12,937 bases of DNA. Source: Salinisphaera sp. UBA6602. Lineage in GTDB: Bacteria; Pseudomonadota; Gammaproteobacteria; Nevskiales; Salinisphaeraceae. Where the stretch lies: contig DJIE01000261.1 in the NCBI GenBank assembly GCA_002433465.1, positions 2,466-15,402 on the forward strand, in the 5' to 3' direction. Position numbers and translations under genes: made by a program. Numbering within the stretch: the stretch's first letter is position 1; every line of letters begins with the position of its first letter. Below are positions 6,853 to 12,937 of the stretch, in pieces. The notes under the pieces were generated by a model. That model worked only from the letters and a program-made list of their open reading frames with translations, did no database searches and was not told the DNA's origin.

Positions 6853-7096
6853 GGGCCTGTGAACGCAATCGAAATTGTCGCGTCGCGGGCCTCTTTCGTG
6901 CAAGACAATGCGCGAGCTGCAACGCCGGGTCGCGCGCCCTGAATCATCAGGCACGGGCCCGCGTACAAACGACGTGCGTTCGAAAATCCACCATGCGGCA
7001 CTGCGTCTCGGTCGGTGGTTCACCCAACATCTGCCCTCGCGCCTAGCCTGGCGAATTCCTCGCAACGCGACGATTGGCGGTCGCTTTAACAGGCCC
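6853..7096. repeat. Intergenic terminal-inverted-repeat element, copy A (MITE-like)
   Basis: Begins GGGCCTGTGAACGC and ends GCTTTAACAGGCCC; the reverse complement of the end matches the start at 12 of 14 bases, and similarity continues inward (AATCGAAATTGTCG against the complement of CGACGATTGGCGG). Length is 244 bases, with no transposase or other gene. It shares several blocks in the same order with copy B: CGTGCAAGACAATGCGCG (6897-6914), GCGAGCTGC (6912-6920), CCGGGTCGCGC (6925-6935), TGCGTTCGAAAA (6975-6986) and GCAACGCGACGATTGGCG (7062-7079). Both ends are flanked by CA, which could be a two-base target duplication. It is probably a non-autonomous mobile element; a structured-RNA repeat is the alternative. 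Confidence 0.75.
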
Positions 7097-7115
7097 CAGA
7101 ACGCATCAGCCAACG

Positions 7116-7173
7116 ATGTGAACAGTTGTTGACTTGGGCTCGTTTCAACTCTAATGTGTACAACTGTTCACAT
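7116..7173 (+). promoter_or_regulatory. Paired operator-like inverted repeat around a candidate promoter
   Basis: ATGTGAACAGTTGT (7116-7129) is the exact reverse complement of ACAACTGTTCACAT (7160-7173). Each arm also belongs to an imperfect palindrome: TGTGTACAACTGTTCACA at 7155-7172 fits TGTG-N-ACA-NN-TGT-N-CACA, and 7117-7134 is a weaker copy. A -35-like TTGACT (7129-7134) overlaps the left site, and a -10 candidate (TAATGT at 7152-7157 with a 17-base spacer, or TCTAAT at 7150-7155 with 15) overlaps the right one. The arrangement suggests repression of the gene starting at 7192. The regulator is unknown; the XRE-type protein two genes down is a candidate. Confidence 0.7.
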
Positions 7174-7191
7174 AGAGACTTAACGTATCCG

Positions 7192-8220
7192 ATGAAACGA
7201 TTCGTTGTTCGTGGCCTTTTCGCCATGTGTGTTCTTGCATGCACACAGGCGTTCGCTCAGGCTCAGCCGAGCCGTGTGGCCTGTGTGTTCGACCCGGTCG
7301 GGGCCGATGGCTTCGTCTACGAGCTGTTCACCGACTATGCGGTCGCGGCCCGGGACTGGGGCTACGCCCTCCAGGCCCGCGCGTATACCGACGAAACCGT
7401 GGCCGCCAACGATTTCAAGGCCGGCAAATGCGACATGGTCGTAATCTCCGGCGTGCGGACCCGATCGCTGGTGCCCTTTGCCGGCAGCCTCGACATGGCC
7501 GGCGGCCTGCAAAGCTACGATTCGCTGCGTCGTGCCATCAAGGCCATGGCAGCGCCCAAAGCGGCGCCCCTCATGCAGGCCAATGGTAACGAAGTGGTCG
7601 GCGTCGTGCCGCTGGGCAAGGTGTTTCTGTTTGCCCGCGATCGCAGCAATCTGGAAAGCCTCGACCGGCTGGCCGGTAAGCGCATCGCCATTCTTTCCTA
7701 CGATCGCGCCTCGCGCCGCGTGGTGGAAGCGGTCGGCGCGTCCCCCGTGCCTGCGGATATCGCCTCGCTCGGCCCGCTGTTCAACAACGGCAGCGCCGAT
7801 ATGACCTATGCGCCGGCCATCGCCTACGAGCCGCTCGAGCTCGAGCACGGCATTACGCCCGATGGTGGTATTGCCAACTTCGTGCTCGGCATGCTGTCCG
7901 GCCAGATCGTCGTGCACCAGGACCGTTTTGACCCGGATTTCGGGCCGCGCTCGCGTAGCTGGGTCGCCAATACCCTCTCCTCGCGCATGATCGAGCGTCT
8001 GGAAAAGGCCGAAGCGCGTTTGCCCTACGACCGCTGGGTGGTTATCGAACCCGAGCGTGCCGAGCGCTACCGGCAAATGTTTCGGGACGTGCGCCAGCGG
8101 CTCTGGCAGGAGCAATGGTACAGCCACCGCATGCAGCGTCTGCTCAAGAAGCTTCGCTGTAACGAACACCACGAGCTGGCTGAATGCAGCCTCGATACGG
8201 AAGGCGGACCCGTCTACTAA
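7192..8220 (+). CDS. Periplasmic solute-binding-like protein
   Basis: 342 residues. MKRFVVRGLFAMCVLACTQA is a signal peptide, with probable cleavage after AFA near residue 22, giving a periplasmic product. The body resembles type-2 periplasmic binding proteins (TRAP/TAXI or phosphonate-binding style): a first lobe with SRVACVFDPVGADG (27-40) and KAGKCDMVVISGVRTR (76-91), then LDRLAGKRIAILSYD (157-171), and FNNGSADMTYAPAIAYEPLELEHG (197-220) where a ligand pocket would be expected. The C-terminal part (265-323) is helical and basic, with two cysteines (C323, C332). The ATG at 7192 is preferred because the signal peptide starts there; upstream in-frame codons would run into the promoter. No transporter permease gene is adjacent, so a role as a sensor or a subunit of a distant transporter is possible. 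The ligand is unknown. Confidence 0.82.
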   Translation: MKRFVVRGLFAMCVLACTQAFAQAQPSRVACVFDPVGADGFVYELFTDYAVAARDWGYALQARAYTDETVAANDFKAGKCDMVVISGVRTRSLVPFAGSLDMAGGLQSYDSLRRAIKAMAAPKAAPLMQANGNEVVGVVPLGKVFLFARDRSNLESLDRLAGKRIAILSYDRASRRVVEAVGASPVPADIASLGPLFNNGSADMTYAPAIAYEPLELEHGITPDGGIANFVLGMLSGQIVVHQDRFDPDFGPRSRSWVANTLSSRMIERLEKAEARLPYDRWVVIEPERAERYRQMFRDVRQRLWQEQWYSHRMQRLLKKLRCNEHHELAECSLDTEGGPVY

Positions 8221-8234
8221 ACGCGATTGTCGCG

Positions 8235-8801
8235 ATGAAGAAGAGTATATCCCTCGATCCAGGGCGCATTCGGCATTGGCGCGAACAGCGTGGCTTGACC
8301 CAGCAGGCCCTCGGCGATGCCGTGCTTGCATCCGCGAAACCGGCGTCGCGACTGCGGCGCATCCAGGCCTGGGAACGCAACGGCCGGGTCTGGGATCGAC
8401 TCGTGGATGCGCTCACGCGGGCCCTCGATGTCGGCATCGACGATCTGAAGGCGTCGAATGCCGATATCGCCGGACTATGGCTGTGCTGGAGCGGCCCTGC
8501 GCGTCCACCGGCCGCCGCCGTGCTGCGCTCCAGCTTGCACCAGGCTTTCGACGAAGTGCATCAACGGATCGAACACGCCTGCGATCCGCGTGAGCGCCTG
8601 CGGGCGGCGCTTTTTCATACCGGCACGGTGTTTCGTATTGAACTGACGGCCCCCGATACGACCGACGGGCCCGCACCCACGCCAATGTTCGTACAGGCGG
8701 TGCGCTGGCACACGCGCCACGGACTGTTATGGCGGCGGCCCACCGCGCTAGAGCGCAACAACCTGCAACGCCTTTTCGATAGCCGCGTCGAACGTTCCTA
8801 G
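8235..8801 (+). CDS. XRE-type helix-turn-helix protein
   Basis: 188 residues. The N-terminal 70 residues look like a lambda-repressor/XRE helix-turn-helix: IRHWREQRGLTQQALGDAV (12-30) forms the first helices and turn, RRIQAWERNGR (41-51) the last, with the typical Q-WERNG recognition-helix end, then LVDALTRALDVGIDDL (57-71). Residues 75-188 are an unrecognised C-terminal domain, possibly for ligand binding or dimerisation. The ATG at 8235, 14 bases after the preceding stop, is chosen because the HTH begins soon after it; an ATG at 8184 inside the upstream gene would add 17 Arg-rich residues. No clear Shine-Dalgarno is present. It is probably co-transcribed with the solute-binding-like gene and may regulate the 7116-7173 operator, but that is inferred from position only. 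Confidence 0.75.
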   Translation: MKKSISLDPGRIRHWREQRGLTQQALGDAVLASAKPASRLRRIQAWERNGRVWDRLVDALTRALDVGIDDLKASNADIAGLWLCWSGPARPPAAAVLRSSLHQAFDEVHQRIEHACDPRERLRAALFHTGTVFRIELTAPDTTDGPAPTPMFVQAVRWHTRHGLLWRRPTALERNNLQRLFDSRVERS

Positions 8802-8930
8802 GGAAGCTCTGCACCGCGGCGTCTTTTCACCCGGCCATCAAGCCATTGAAAAAACGACGCACATGCGCCGGCGTGTCTTTCGATGGCGTGGAAAACGACG
8901 AACGCAGTCAGCCGTTCCGGGCCCGGACCA

Positions 8931-9208
8931 GGGCCTGTTACGGCGAGCGAAATCGCCGCCCCGTCTCTCATTTCCGTGCAAGACAATGCGCGCTGCGCGT
9001 GGTGTCGCTTTGCGACACGCGCGAGCTGCCATACCGGGTCGCGCACCTTAATAATCACGCATGGGCGCGTCCCGACGGGATGCGTTCGAAAAATCCACGA
9101 TGCAGCGTTGCGCACCGTGCATTGGGCTCACCGAACGTCTCTGCTCGCGCCTTGCCGGGCGAATTTCTGGAAGGCAACGCGACGATTGGCGCTAGCGTTA
9201 ACGGGCCC
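8931..9208. repeat. Intergenic terminal-inverted-repeat element, copy B (MITE-like)
   Basis: Starts GGGCCTGTTA and ends GTTAACGGGCCC, imperfect inverted repeats of each other; the subterminal CGACGATTGGCGCTAGCG resembles the complement of the left-end CGAGCGAAATCG region. Length 278 bases. Same orientation and block order as copy A: CGTGCAAGACAATGCGCG (8975-8992), GCGAGCTGC (9021-9029), CCGGGTCGCGC (9034-9044), TGCGTTCGAAAA (9081-9092) and GCAACGCGACGATTGGCG (9174-9191). Relative to copy A it carries about 28 extra bases containing the hairpin GTGTCGC (9002-9008), loop TTT, GCGACAC (9012-9018). CA flanks both ends. No coding capacity is seen. Confidence 0.75.
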
Positions 9209-9241
9209 CAACAATTCGCCATCCCGCGTGGTTCTACGCAC

Positions 9242-9274
9242 AAAAAAAGCCGCCGGCACGATTGCCGGCGGCTT
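9242..9274 (-). terminator. Rho-independent terminator of the FKBP gene
   Basis: AAGCCGCCGGCA (9247-9258) and TGCCGGCGGCTT (9263-9274) form a perfect 12-bp stem around CGAT. Seven A's at 9242-9248 become the U-tract on the minus strand. It lies about 36 bases after the minus-strand stop codon. Confidence 0.92.
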
Positions 9275-9309
9275 CGTTATCTGCGGCCGATAGGCCGCCC
9301 GCTCACGCG

Positions 9310-10182
9310 TTACGAGTTGGTATCGGCGTCGGCGTTGGCGTCGGGCTGGGCTTTGCCCTGTCCGCTGCCCGCGCTATCGTCGCCTTCGCCGCCGCCTACC
9401 TTGAGCAGCTCGACGTCGAAGATCAGCGTCTCGTTCGGGCCGATCTGAGCGCCCGCGCCGCGTTCGCCGTAGGCGAGCTTGGCCGGAATATAGAGCTCGT
9501 ACTTGGCGCCCTGCTTCATCAGCTGCAGCGCTTCGGTCCAGCCGGGGATGACCGCATCCACCGGAAAGGTCACCGGCTCGCCGCGTTCGCGCGAGCTATC
9601 GAAGACCGTGCCGTCGATGAGCTTGCCCGTGTAGTGCACGGTCACGCTGTCATCCGCGCTCGGCGTGGGGCCGTCCCCTTCTTCGAGCACCTTGTACTGC
9701 AGACCGCTATCGGTGGTCTTGACTCCGTCCTTGTCCTTGTTCTCGGCCAGGAACTTCTTTCCCTTTTCGAGGTTGTTCTGTGCCTGCTCGCTGGCCTTCT
9801 GCTGCTGTGCGGCCTCCATCTCCTTGACGAAGCTCTGCATAACGCTATCGAGCTCGTCCTGGCTCAGGCGCGTTTCCTTGCCGCTGACCACGTCGCTTAC
9901 GCCCTCGGAGAGCTCGTCGACCTGGATATCCACCGGCAGCTCCTTGAGCGAATTGCCGATATCCATGCCCAGCGCATAGCTGCGACGCGCCTTGTCGCTG
10001 TCGAAATCGCCGGCCTTGTCGCTGTTGGCGGCGCTATCGCCACCCTCGGCGCTGGCGGCGCTGTCGTTACCGTTGGAGGCACCTGCGTCGGCCGACGCGT
10101 TATCGGCGTCCGACTGGTTACCGCATGCCGTAAGCGCGAACAGGCACGCCAACAAAGCCATATATCGTTTCATTGAAATCAT
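9310..10182 (-). CDS. Mip/FkpA-like FKBP-type peptidyl-prolyl cis-trans isomerase lipoprotein
   Basis: Periplasmic proline isomerase and chaperone, 290 residues. MKRYMALLACLFALTAC is a lipoprotein signal with lipobox LTAC and lipidated C20, so the protein should be membrane-tethered. A low-complexity Ala/Ser/Asp linker (21-60) follows. Residues 62-155 form the helical FKBP_N dimerisation domain (SYALGMDIGNSLKE; EAAQQQKASEQAQNNLEKGKKF). The FKBP catalytic domain spans 157-262 with VTVHYTGKLIDGTVFDSS (180-197; Y184, F194, D195), VIPGWTEAL (211-219; W215), YIPAKLAYGERG (231-242) and TLIFDVELL (252-260). A Gly/Asp-rich acidic tail (264-290) is unusual for FkpA and fits a halophile. Two starts are possible, 10182 or the internal ATG at 10173 that begins at MKRY; both leave the lipobox intact. 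The gene follows the MFS gene by about 70 bases and ends in a strong terminator. Confidence 0.96.
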   Translation of the reverse strand: MISMKRYMALLACLFALTACGNQSDADNASADAGASNGNDSAASAEGGDSAANSDKAGDFDSDKARRSYALGMDIGNSLKELPVDIQVDELSEGVSDVVSGKETRLSQDELDSVMQSFVKEMEAAQQQKASEQAQNNLEKGKKFLAENKDKDGVKTTDSGLQYKVLEEGDGPTPSADDSVTVHYTGKLIDGTVFDSSRERGEPVTFPVDAVIPGWTEALQLMKQGAKYELYIPAKLAYGERGAGAQIGPNETLIFDVELLKVGGGEGDDSAGSGQGKAQPDANADADTNS

Positions 10183-10251
10183 CCATGTCCAATTCTGGAA
10201 ACCGCAAGCCTACGCTAAAGGCCCCAAGAGAAAAAGTCGCTTTTATCTGGC

Positions 10252-11598
10252 TCAAACGCCCGGACGACCGGCGTTTCCAGCCGACTCGCCGCCGCTTGGC
10301 TCGGGTGGCGCATCGGTCGCGTCACGCGTCGCATGCAACTCGTCGAATACATGCGGCGTCTCCATATAGAGGTCGTGACGCGGATCGAGTTCCAGAATCG
10401 CCGGACTGGTATTCGCCGCCACGATGGTCACGAAACGGCTCTGCTCGGCCACCGCCACCGACGGCGTGGTAAAGCCACGCCAGAATACGAACAGCGAAAA
10501 AAGCGCGAAAACGCCGGCCAGAAACACGAACAGCCCCGGCGGGCCCAGGGCCTGCATGGCCAGTGCACCCGCCACCGGGCCGATACAGGTGCCCACGCCA
10601 TAGGCCAGCAGCAGCCCGGCGCTGGCCGCGATCGGGTCGCCGCTGTCCATATAGTCGTTGATCATCGACAGGCTGACCGGATAGAGACAGGCCGCCAGGC
10701 CGAACAAGGGCGCGGTCGCGATATAGAGCAGCCGCATATCGGTGGCGCCGGCGACCGCGGCCACGATACCGGCCGCCGTCGCAATACAACTGACCACGGC
10801 AATGGTCAGACGCCGATCAAAATGGTCGGACAAACGGCCCACCGGCCATTGCACGACCATGGTGGCCACCACCGCGAACGCCATGTAGCGCGAAACCTCC
10901 GACAGACTCATGCCGATATCGCTCGCATACACCGGTGCGAGCGTACTGAAGCCGGCCACCAGCGCGCCGCCGGCGATGCCGCCCAGCAGGCCACTGGGCG
11001 ACAACGCATAGAGCTGGCGAAACCTCAGCCGGGTAGCGGCATCCGGCGCCGGCGCTTCCGAGCGGGTCAACGCCAAGGGCACCAGCGACATCACGATAAG
11101 AATGGCCACGATGGTATAGATCGGGTAGTCGTCGGTTTCACCCAGCGACACCAGATACTGGCCGAGCGCGGCGGCAAAGAAGAACACGACCTGATAGATG
11201 CCCAGCAGCGCCCCGCGAATCGCGTGCGTGGCACGCCCGGAAATCCAGCTTTCCAGCACCATGATCAGCCCGGCCGCACAGAAGCCGACCAGCACACGCA
11301 ATACCGCCCAGAGTGCGCCGTCGAAAAACAGCGGGTGGATCAGCGAAGCCGAACAGGCCACGGCCGCAAAGGCCGCAAACGAACGTACCTGCCCCACGCG
11401 CCGCACGAGCCGCGTCGCGAACAGCGAACCGATGACGAAGCCAACGCTGTGACAGCCCAGAATGAGGCCGATCTGTAGCGTGGACAGCTGATCGGAGCCG
11501 AGCTCGACGGCCACGACCGTGGTCAGCAGCGACGTGCCGGCAATGAACAGGGTAAGGCTGGCAAACATCGCCGCCAGCGAGATGACCACCTGGCCCAT
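10252..11598 (-). CDS. MFS transporter (YcaD-like)
   Basis: Integral inner-membrane transporter with about 12 hydrophobic segments, 448 residues from the ATG at 11598. TM1 begins immediately (VVISLAAMFASLTLFIAG). The TM2-3 loop carries a motif-A-like GSLFATRLVRRVGQVRSF, and its repeat in the second half is WPVGRLSDHFDRRL. The central loop contains the basic segment ATRLRFRQLYALSPSG. The C-terminal tail is cytoplasmic and soluble: SRFVTIVAANTSPAILELDPR, a pattern (FV-x6-SP-x3-LDPR) seen in the YcaD-like subgroup of MFS proteins, followed by an acidic/Pro-rich end. The frame is open upstream to 11757, but the added residues (many Arg and Met) do not resemble a transporter N-terminus and would cross the candidate promoter palindrome. 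A start at 11640 is the main alternative. Substrate unknown. Transcribed with or just upstream of the FKBP gene; only a weak hairpin separates them. Confidence 0.92.
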   Translation of the reverse strand: MGQVVISLAAMFASLTLFIAGTSLLTTVVAVELGSDQLSTLQIGLILGCHSVGFVIGSLFATRLVRRVGQVRSFAAFAAVACSASLIHPLFFDGALWAVLRVLVGFCAAGLIMVLESWISGRATHAIRGALLGIYQVVFFFAAALGQYLVSLGETDDYPIYTIVAILIVMSLVPLALTRSEAPAPDAATRLRFRQLYALSPSGLLGGIAGGALVAGFSTLAPVYASDIGMSLSEVSRYMAFAVVATMVVQWPVGRLSDHFDRRLTIAVVSCIATAAGIVAAVAGATDMRLLYIATAPLFGLAACLYPVSLSMINDYMDSGDPIAASAGLLLAYGVGTCIGPVAGALAMQALGPPGLFVFLAGVFALFSLFVFWRGFTTPSVAVAEQSRFVTIVAANTSPAILELDPRHDLYMETPHVFDELHATRDATDAPPEPSGGESAGNAGRPGV

Positions 11599-11655
11599 GG
11601 GGTGCGCTCTTGTAGTGAAAACCGATGCGATAGCCGCATCCATCCGTGTGGCGCG

Positions 11656-11671
11656 CGCTATTCTAATAGCG
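11656..11671 (-). promoter_or_regulatory. Palindrome with embedded -10 box upstream of the MFS gene
   Basis: CGCTATT-CT-AATAGCG has perfect 7-bp arms. On the minus strand it includes TAGAAT (11665 to 11660), five of six to the -10 consensus, about 60 bases before the preferred MFS start. No good -35 box was found. The symmetry suggests a repressor or activator site over the promoter. Confidence 0.45.
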
Positions 11672-11855
11672 GCGCCCGTGCTCCGATAGCGCATGGCGCG
11701 ATACATGACGTCGCCGGCCAGACGCACCATTACTGGCGCACATCCATCGCCCTTCAAGCCCGGCTCTACGGACTCGAACTCTCGAGGCGAAATCGGTACT
11801 GGCCTGTCGAGCTACAAATAACGGCCAAAAGTAACCGCCCTTGCGCGGATCGGGC

Positions 11856-11887
11856 AAAAAAAACGCGCCGTTGAAAACGACGCGTTT
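11856..11887 (-). terminator. Rho-independent terminator of argG
   Basis: AAACGCG (11861-11867) pairs with CGCGTTT (11881-11887), then after one C-A mismatch CGT (11869-11871) pairs with ACG (11877-11879), closing a TGAAA loop. Eight A's at 11856-11863 give the U-tract on the minus strand. It starts 23 bases after the argG stop codon. Confidence 0.85.
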
Positions 11888-11910
11888 CTTATTGCCGGCG
11901 TTCGCCGCTC

Positions 11911-12937
11911 TTATCGCTGGCGATGCCCCAGGCGCAGCCGCAGCGCGTTCAGACGAATGAAGCCGGCGGCATCCTTCTGATCGTAGGCGCCGCGATCATC
12001 CTCGAACGTGGCGATCGCCTCGTCGAACAGGCTGTCGCTTTCCGAGGCACGGCCCACGATGGATACGCTGCCCTTGTAGAGCTTCACCCGCACCGTGCCG
12101 TTGACGTGCGCCTGCGATCTGTCGATCGCGGCCTGCAGCATCTCGCGCTCCGGCGAGAACCAGTAGCCGTTGTAGATGAGCTTGGCATAGCGCGGCATCA
12201 GCTCGTCCTTGAGGTGGGCCGCTTCGCGATCCAGCGTAATCGACTCGATCGCGCGGTGCGCACGCAGCATGACCGTGCCGCCGGGCGTTTCGTAGCAGCC
12301 CCGTGACTTCATGCCGACATAGCGGTTTTCCACGATATCGATTCGGCCGATGCCATGAGCGCCCGCCAGTTCGTTGAGCCGTGCGAGCACCTGGTAAGGC
12401 GTCAACCGTTCGCCGTCGATGGCCACGATATCGCCTTTTTCGTAGGTGAGATCGATTTCCTGGGGCGCGTCGGGCGCTTCTTCCGGTGCCACGCTCCATT
12501 CCCACATGGAATCCTCGGCGGGCGTCCACGGGTCTTCGAGCACCCCGCCCTCGTAGGAGATATGCAGCGCGTTGGCGTCGGTGGAATACGGCGACCCCCC
12601 GTCCGCCTTCTTGCGGATGTCGATGCCGTTTTCCTCGGCATAGGCGAGCAGCTTCTCCCGCGAATTCAAATCCCACTCGCGCCACGGCGCGATCACCTTG
12701 ATGCCCGGCATCAGAGCATAGGCCGACAATTCGAAGCGCACCTGATCGTTGCCCTTGCCGGTAGCGCCGTGGGCGATCGCATCGGCGCCGGTTTCACGCG
12801 CGATCTCGACCAGCCGCTTGGAGATCAGCGGCCGCGCGATCGAGGTACCAAGCAGGTATTCGCCCTCGTAGATCGCATTGGCCCGAAACATCGGGTAGAC
12901 GAAATCGCGCACGAACTCTTCGCGCAGATCGTCGATG
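11911..12937 (-). CDS. argG: Argininosuccinate synthase (partial, N-terminus beyond the window)
   Basis: Joins citrulline and aspartate with ATP to form argininosuccinate, the penultimate step of arginine biosynthesis. The frame stays open to the window edge at 12937, where it reads [15 protein letters not shown], so about 70-80 N-terminal residues including the nucleotide-binding SGGLDTS-type motif should lie outside. Visible family signatures are [34 protein letters not shown] (usually HGCTGKGNDQ; the Cys is Ala here), [17 protein letters not shown], a downstream [16 protein letters not shown] segment, and [24 protein letters not shown] around the substrate site. The stop TAA at 11911-11913 is followed by a terminator. 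It lies upstream of the MFS gene on the same strand but is probably a separate transcription unit. Confidence 0.97.
   Translation of the reverse strand, partial: IDDLREEFVRDFVYPMFRANAIYEGEYLLGTSIARPLISKRLVEIARETGADAIAHGATGKGNDQVRFELSAYALMPGIKVIAPWREWDLNSREKLLAYAEENGIDIRKKADGGSPYSTDANALHISYEGGVLEDPWTPAEDSMWEWSVAPEEAPDAPQEIDLTYEKGDIVAIDGERLTPYQVLARLNELAGAHGIGRIDIVENRYVGMKSRGCYETPGGTVMLRAHRAIESITLDREAAHLKDELMPRYAKLIYNGYWFSPEREMLQAAIDRSQAHVNGTVRVKLYKGSVSIVGRASESDSLFDEAIATFEDDRGAYDQKDAAGFIRLNALRLRLGHRQR

Larger units (their letters stand above)
6752..7191. other. Non-coding gap between pckA and the solute-binding-like gene
   Basis: About 440 bases. In order it holds a strong hairpin after pckA (6758-6781), a 10-bp direct repeat AGCGGGTACG (6824-6833 and 6838-6847), inverted-repeat-ended element A (6853-7096), and an operator-like promoter (7116-7173). 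The small ORFs that cross it on either strand follow the repeat and lack domains. Confidence 0.75.
8802..9309. other. Non-coding gap between two convergent genes
   Basis: About 508 bases separating the plus-strand XRE-type gene from the minus-strand FKBP gene. It contains a perfect 12-bp palindrome TCCGGGCCCGGA (8916-8927) just before repeat copy B, copy B itself (8931-9208), and the FKBP terminator (9242-9274). ORFs that can be drawn here translate the repeat and have no domain. No clear terminator was seen directly after the XRE-type gene. Confidence 0.75.
11599..11910. other. Non-coding gap between argG and the MFS gene
   Basis: About 312 bases. It holds the argG terminator (11856-11887), then about 170 bases in which I see no gene, tRNA or repeat, and a promoter-like palindrome close to the MFS start (11656-11671). 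Confidence 0.7.

Noticed and set aside
6850..7132. Small ORFs on both strands through element A
   Set aside because: Matching ORFs in copy B arise from the same repeat but are interrupted differently, with no preserved protein sequence; a repeat by-product is more likely.
7155..7172. CRP binding site
   Set aside because: The half-sites TGTGT and TCACA are separated by eight bases, not the six required for CRP.
8798..9448. ORFs of 105 to 200 codons across repeat copy B
   Set aside because: Arg-rich, no recognisable domain, and the longest runs through the FKBP terminator and into the antisense of the FKBP gene.
10232..10244. Terminator between the MFS and FKBP genes
   Set aside because: AAAAG-TCG-CTTTT is only a 5-bp, A/T-rich stem and is too weak to call.
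10333..11478. 381-codon plus-strand ORF opposite the MFS gene
   Set aside because: It is extremely rich in Arg, His and Gln, as expected for the antisense of a GC-rich membrane-protein gene, and the minus-strand frame has clear transporter features.
11740..11800. tRNA-like stretch (CTCGAACTCTCGAGG)
   Set aside because: No acceptor stem, anticodon arm or GTTCGAATC-type T-loop could be assembled around it on either strand.

Overview
The window is GC-rich, tightly packed bacterial chromosome. It most resembles a halophilic or halotolerant gammaproteobacterium of the Salinisphaera type. That placement is an inference from the gene set (a possible Rnf-type tail followed by nth, an ATP-type pckA, a Mip-like FKBP lipoprotein), from the acidic secreted proteins and from the codon bias; it was not tested by any search.

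Layout. 1-47 is the tail of a plus-strand gene, possibly rnfB or rnfC. 48-465 is non-coding and holds an inverted-repeat element with four GATCTGCG-type direct repeats. 466-2482 is a tightly overlapping operon: nth (endonuclease III), a fumarylacetoacetate-hydrolase-family enzyme, and a phosphoglycolate phosphatase (gph) starting at TTG. 2577-4968 holds two overlapping paralogues of unknown function, one membrane-anchored and one with a signal peptide. 5096-6751 is pckA, with its own candidate promoter and a GC hairpin in its leader.

6752-9309 is the most unusual part. Two related intergenic elements of 244 and 278 bp, ending in GGGCCTGT-type terminal inverted repeats, lie in the same orientation on either side of a two-gene cassette. 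The cassette encodes a periplasmic solute-binding-like protein and an XRE-type helix-turn-helix protein. A perfect 14-bp inverted repeat surrounds the candidate promoter of the cassette, which suggests local repressor control.

9310-12937 is all on the minus strand: a Mip/FkpA-type peptidyl-prolyl isomerase lipoprotein with a classical terminator, a 12-TM MFS transporter, and argG (argininosuccinate synthase, cut by the window end) with its terminator.

Functional picture. Most genes are housekeeping: base excision repair with a possible link to 2-phosphoglycolate clearance, gluconeogenesis, periplasmic folding and arginine synthesis. The accessory interest lies in the repeat-bracketed cassette, its operator-like promoter, and the unnamed paralogue pair. 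No phage, CRISPR array, tRNA or rRNA gene was seen.
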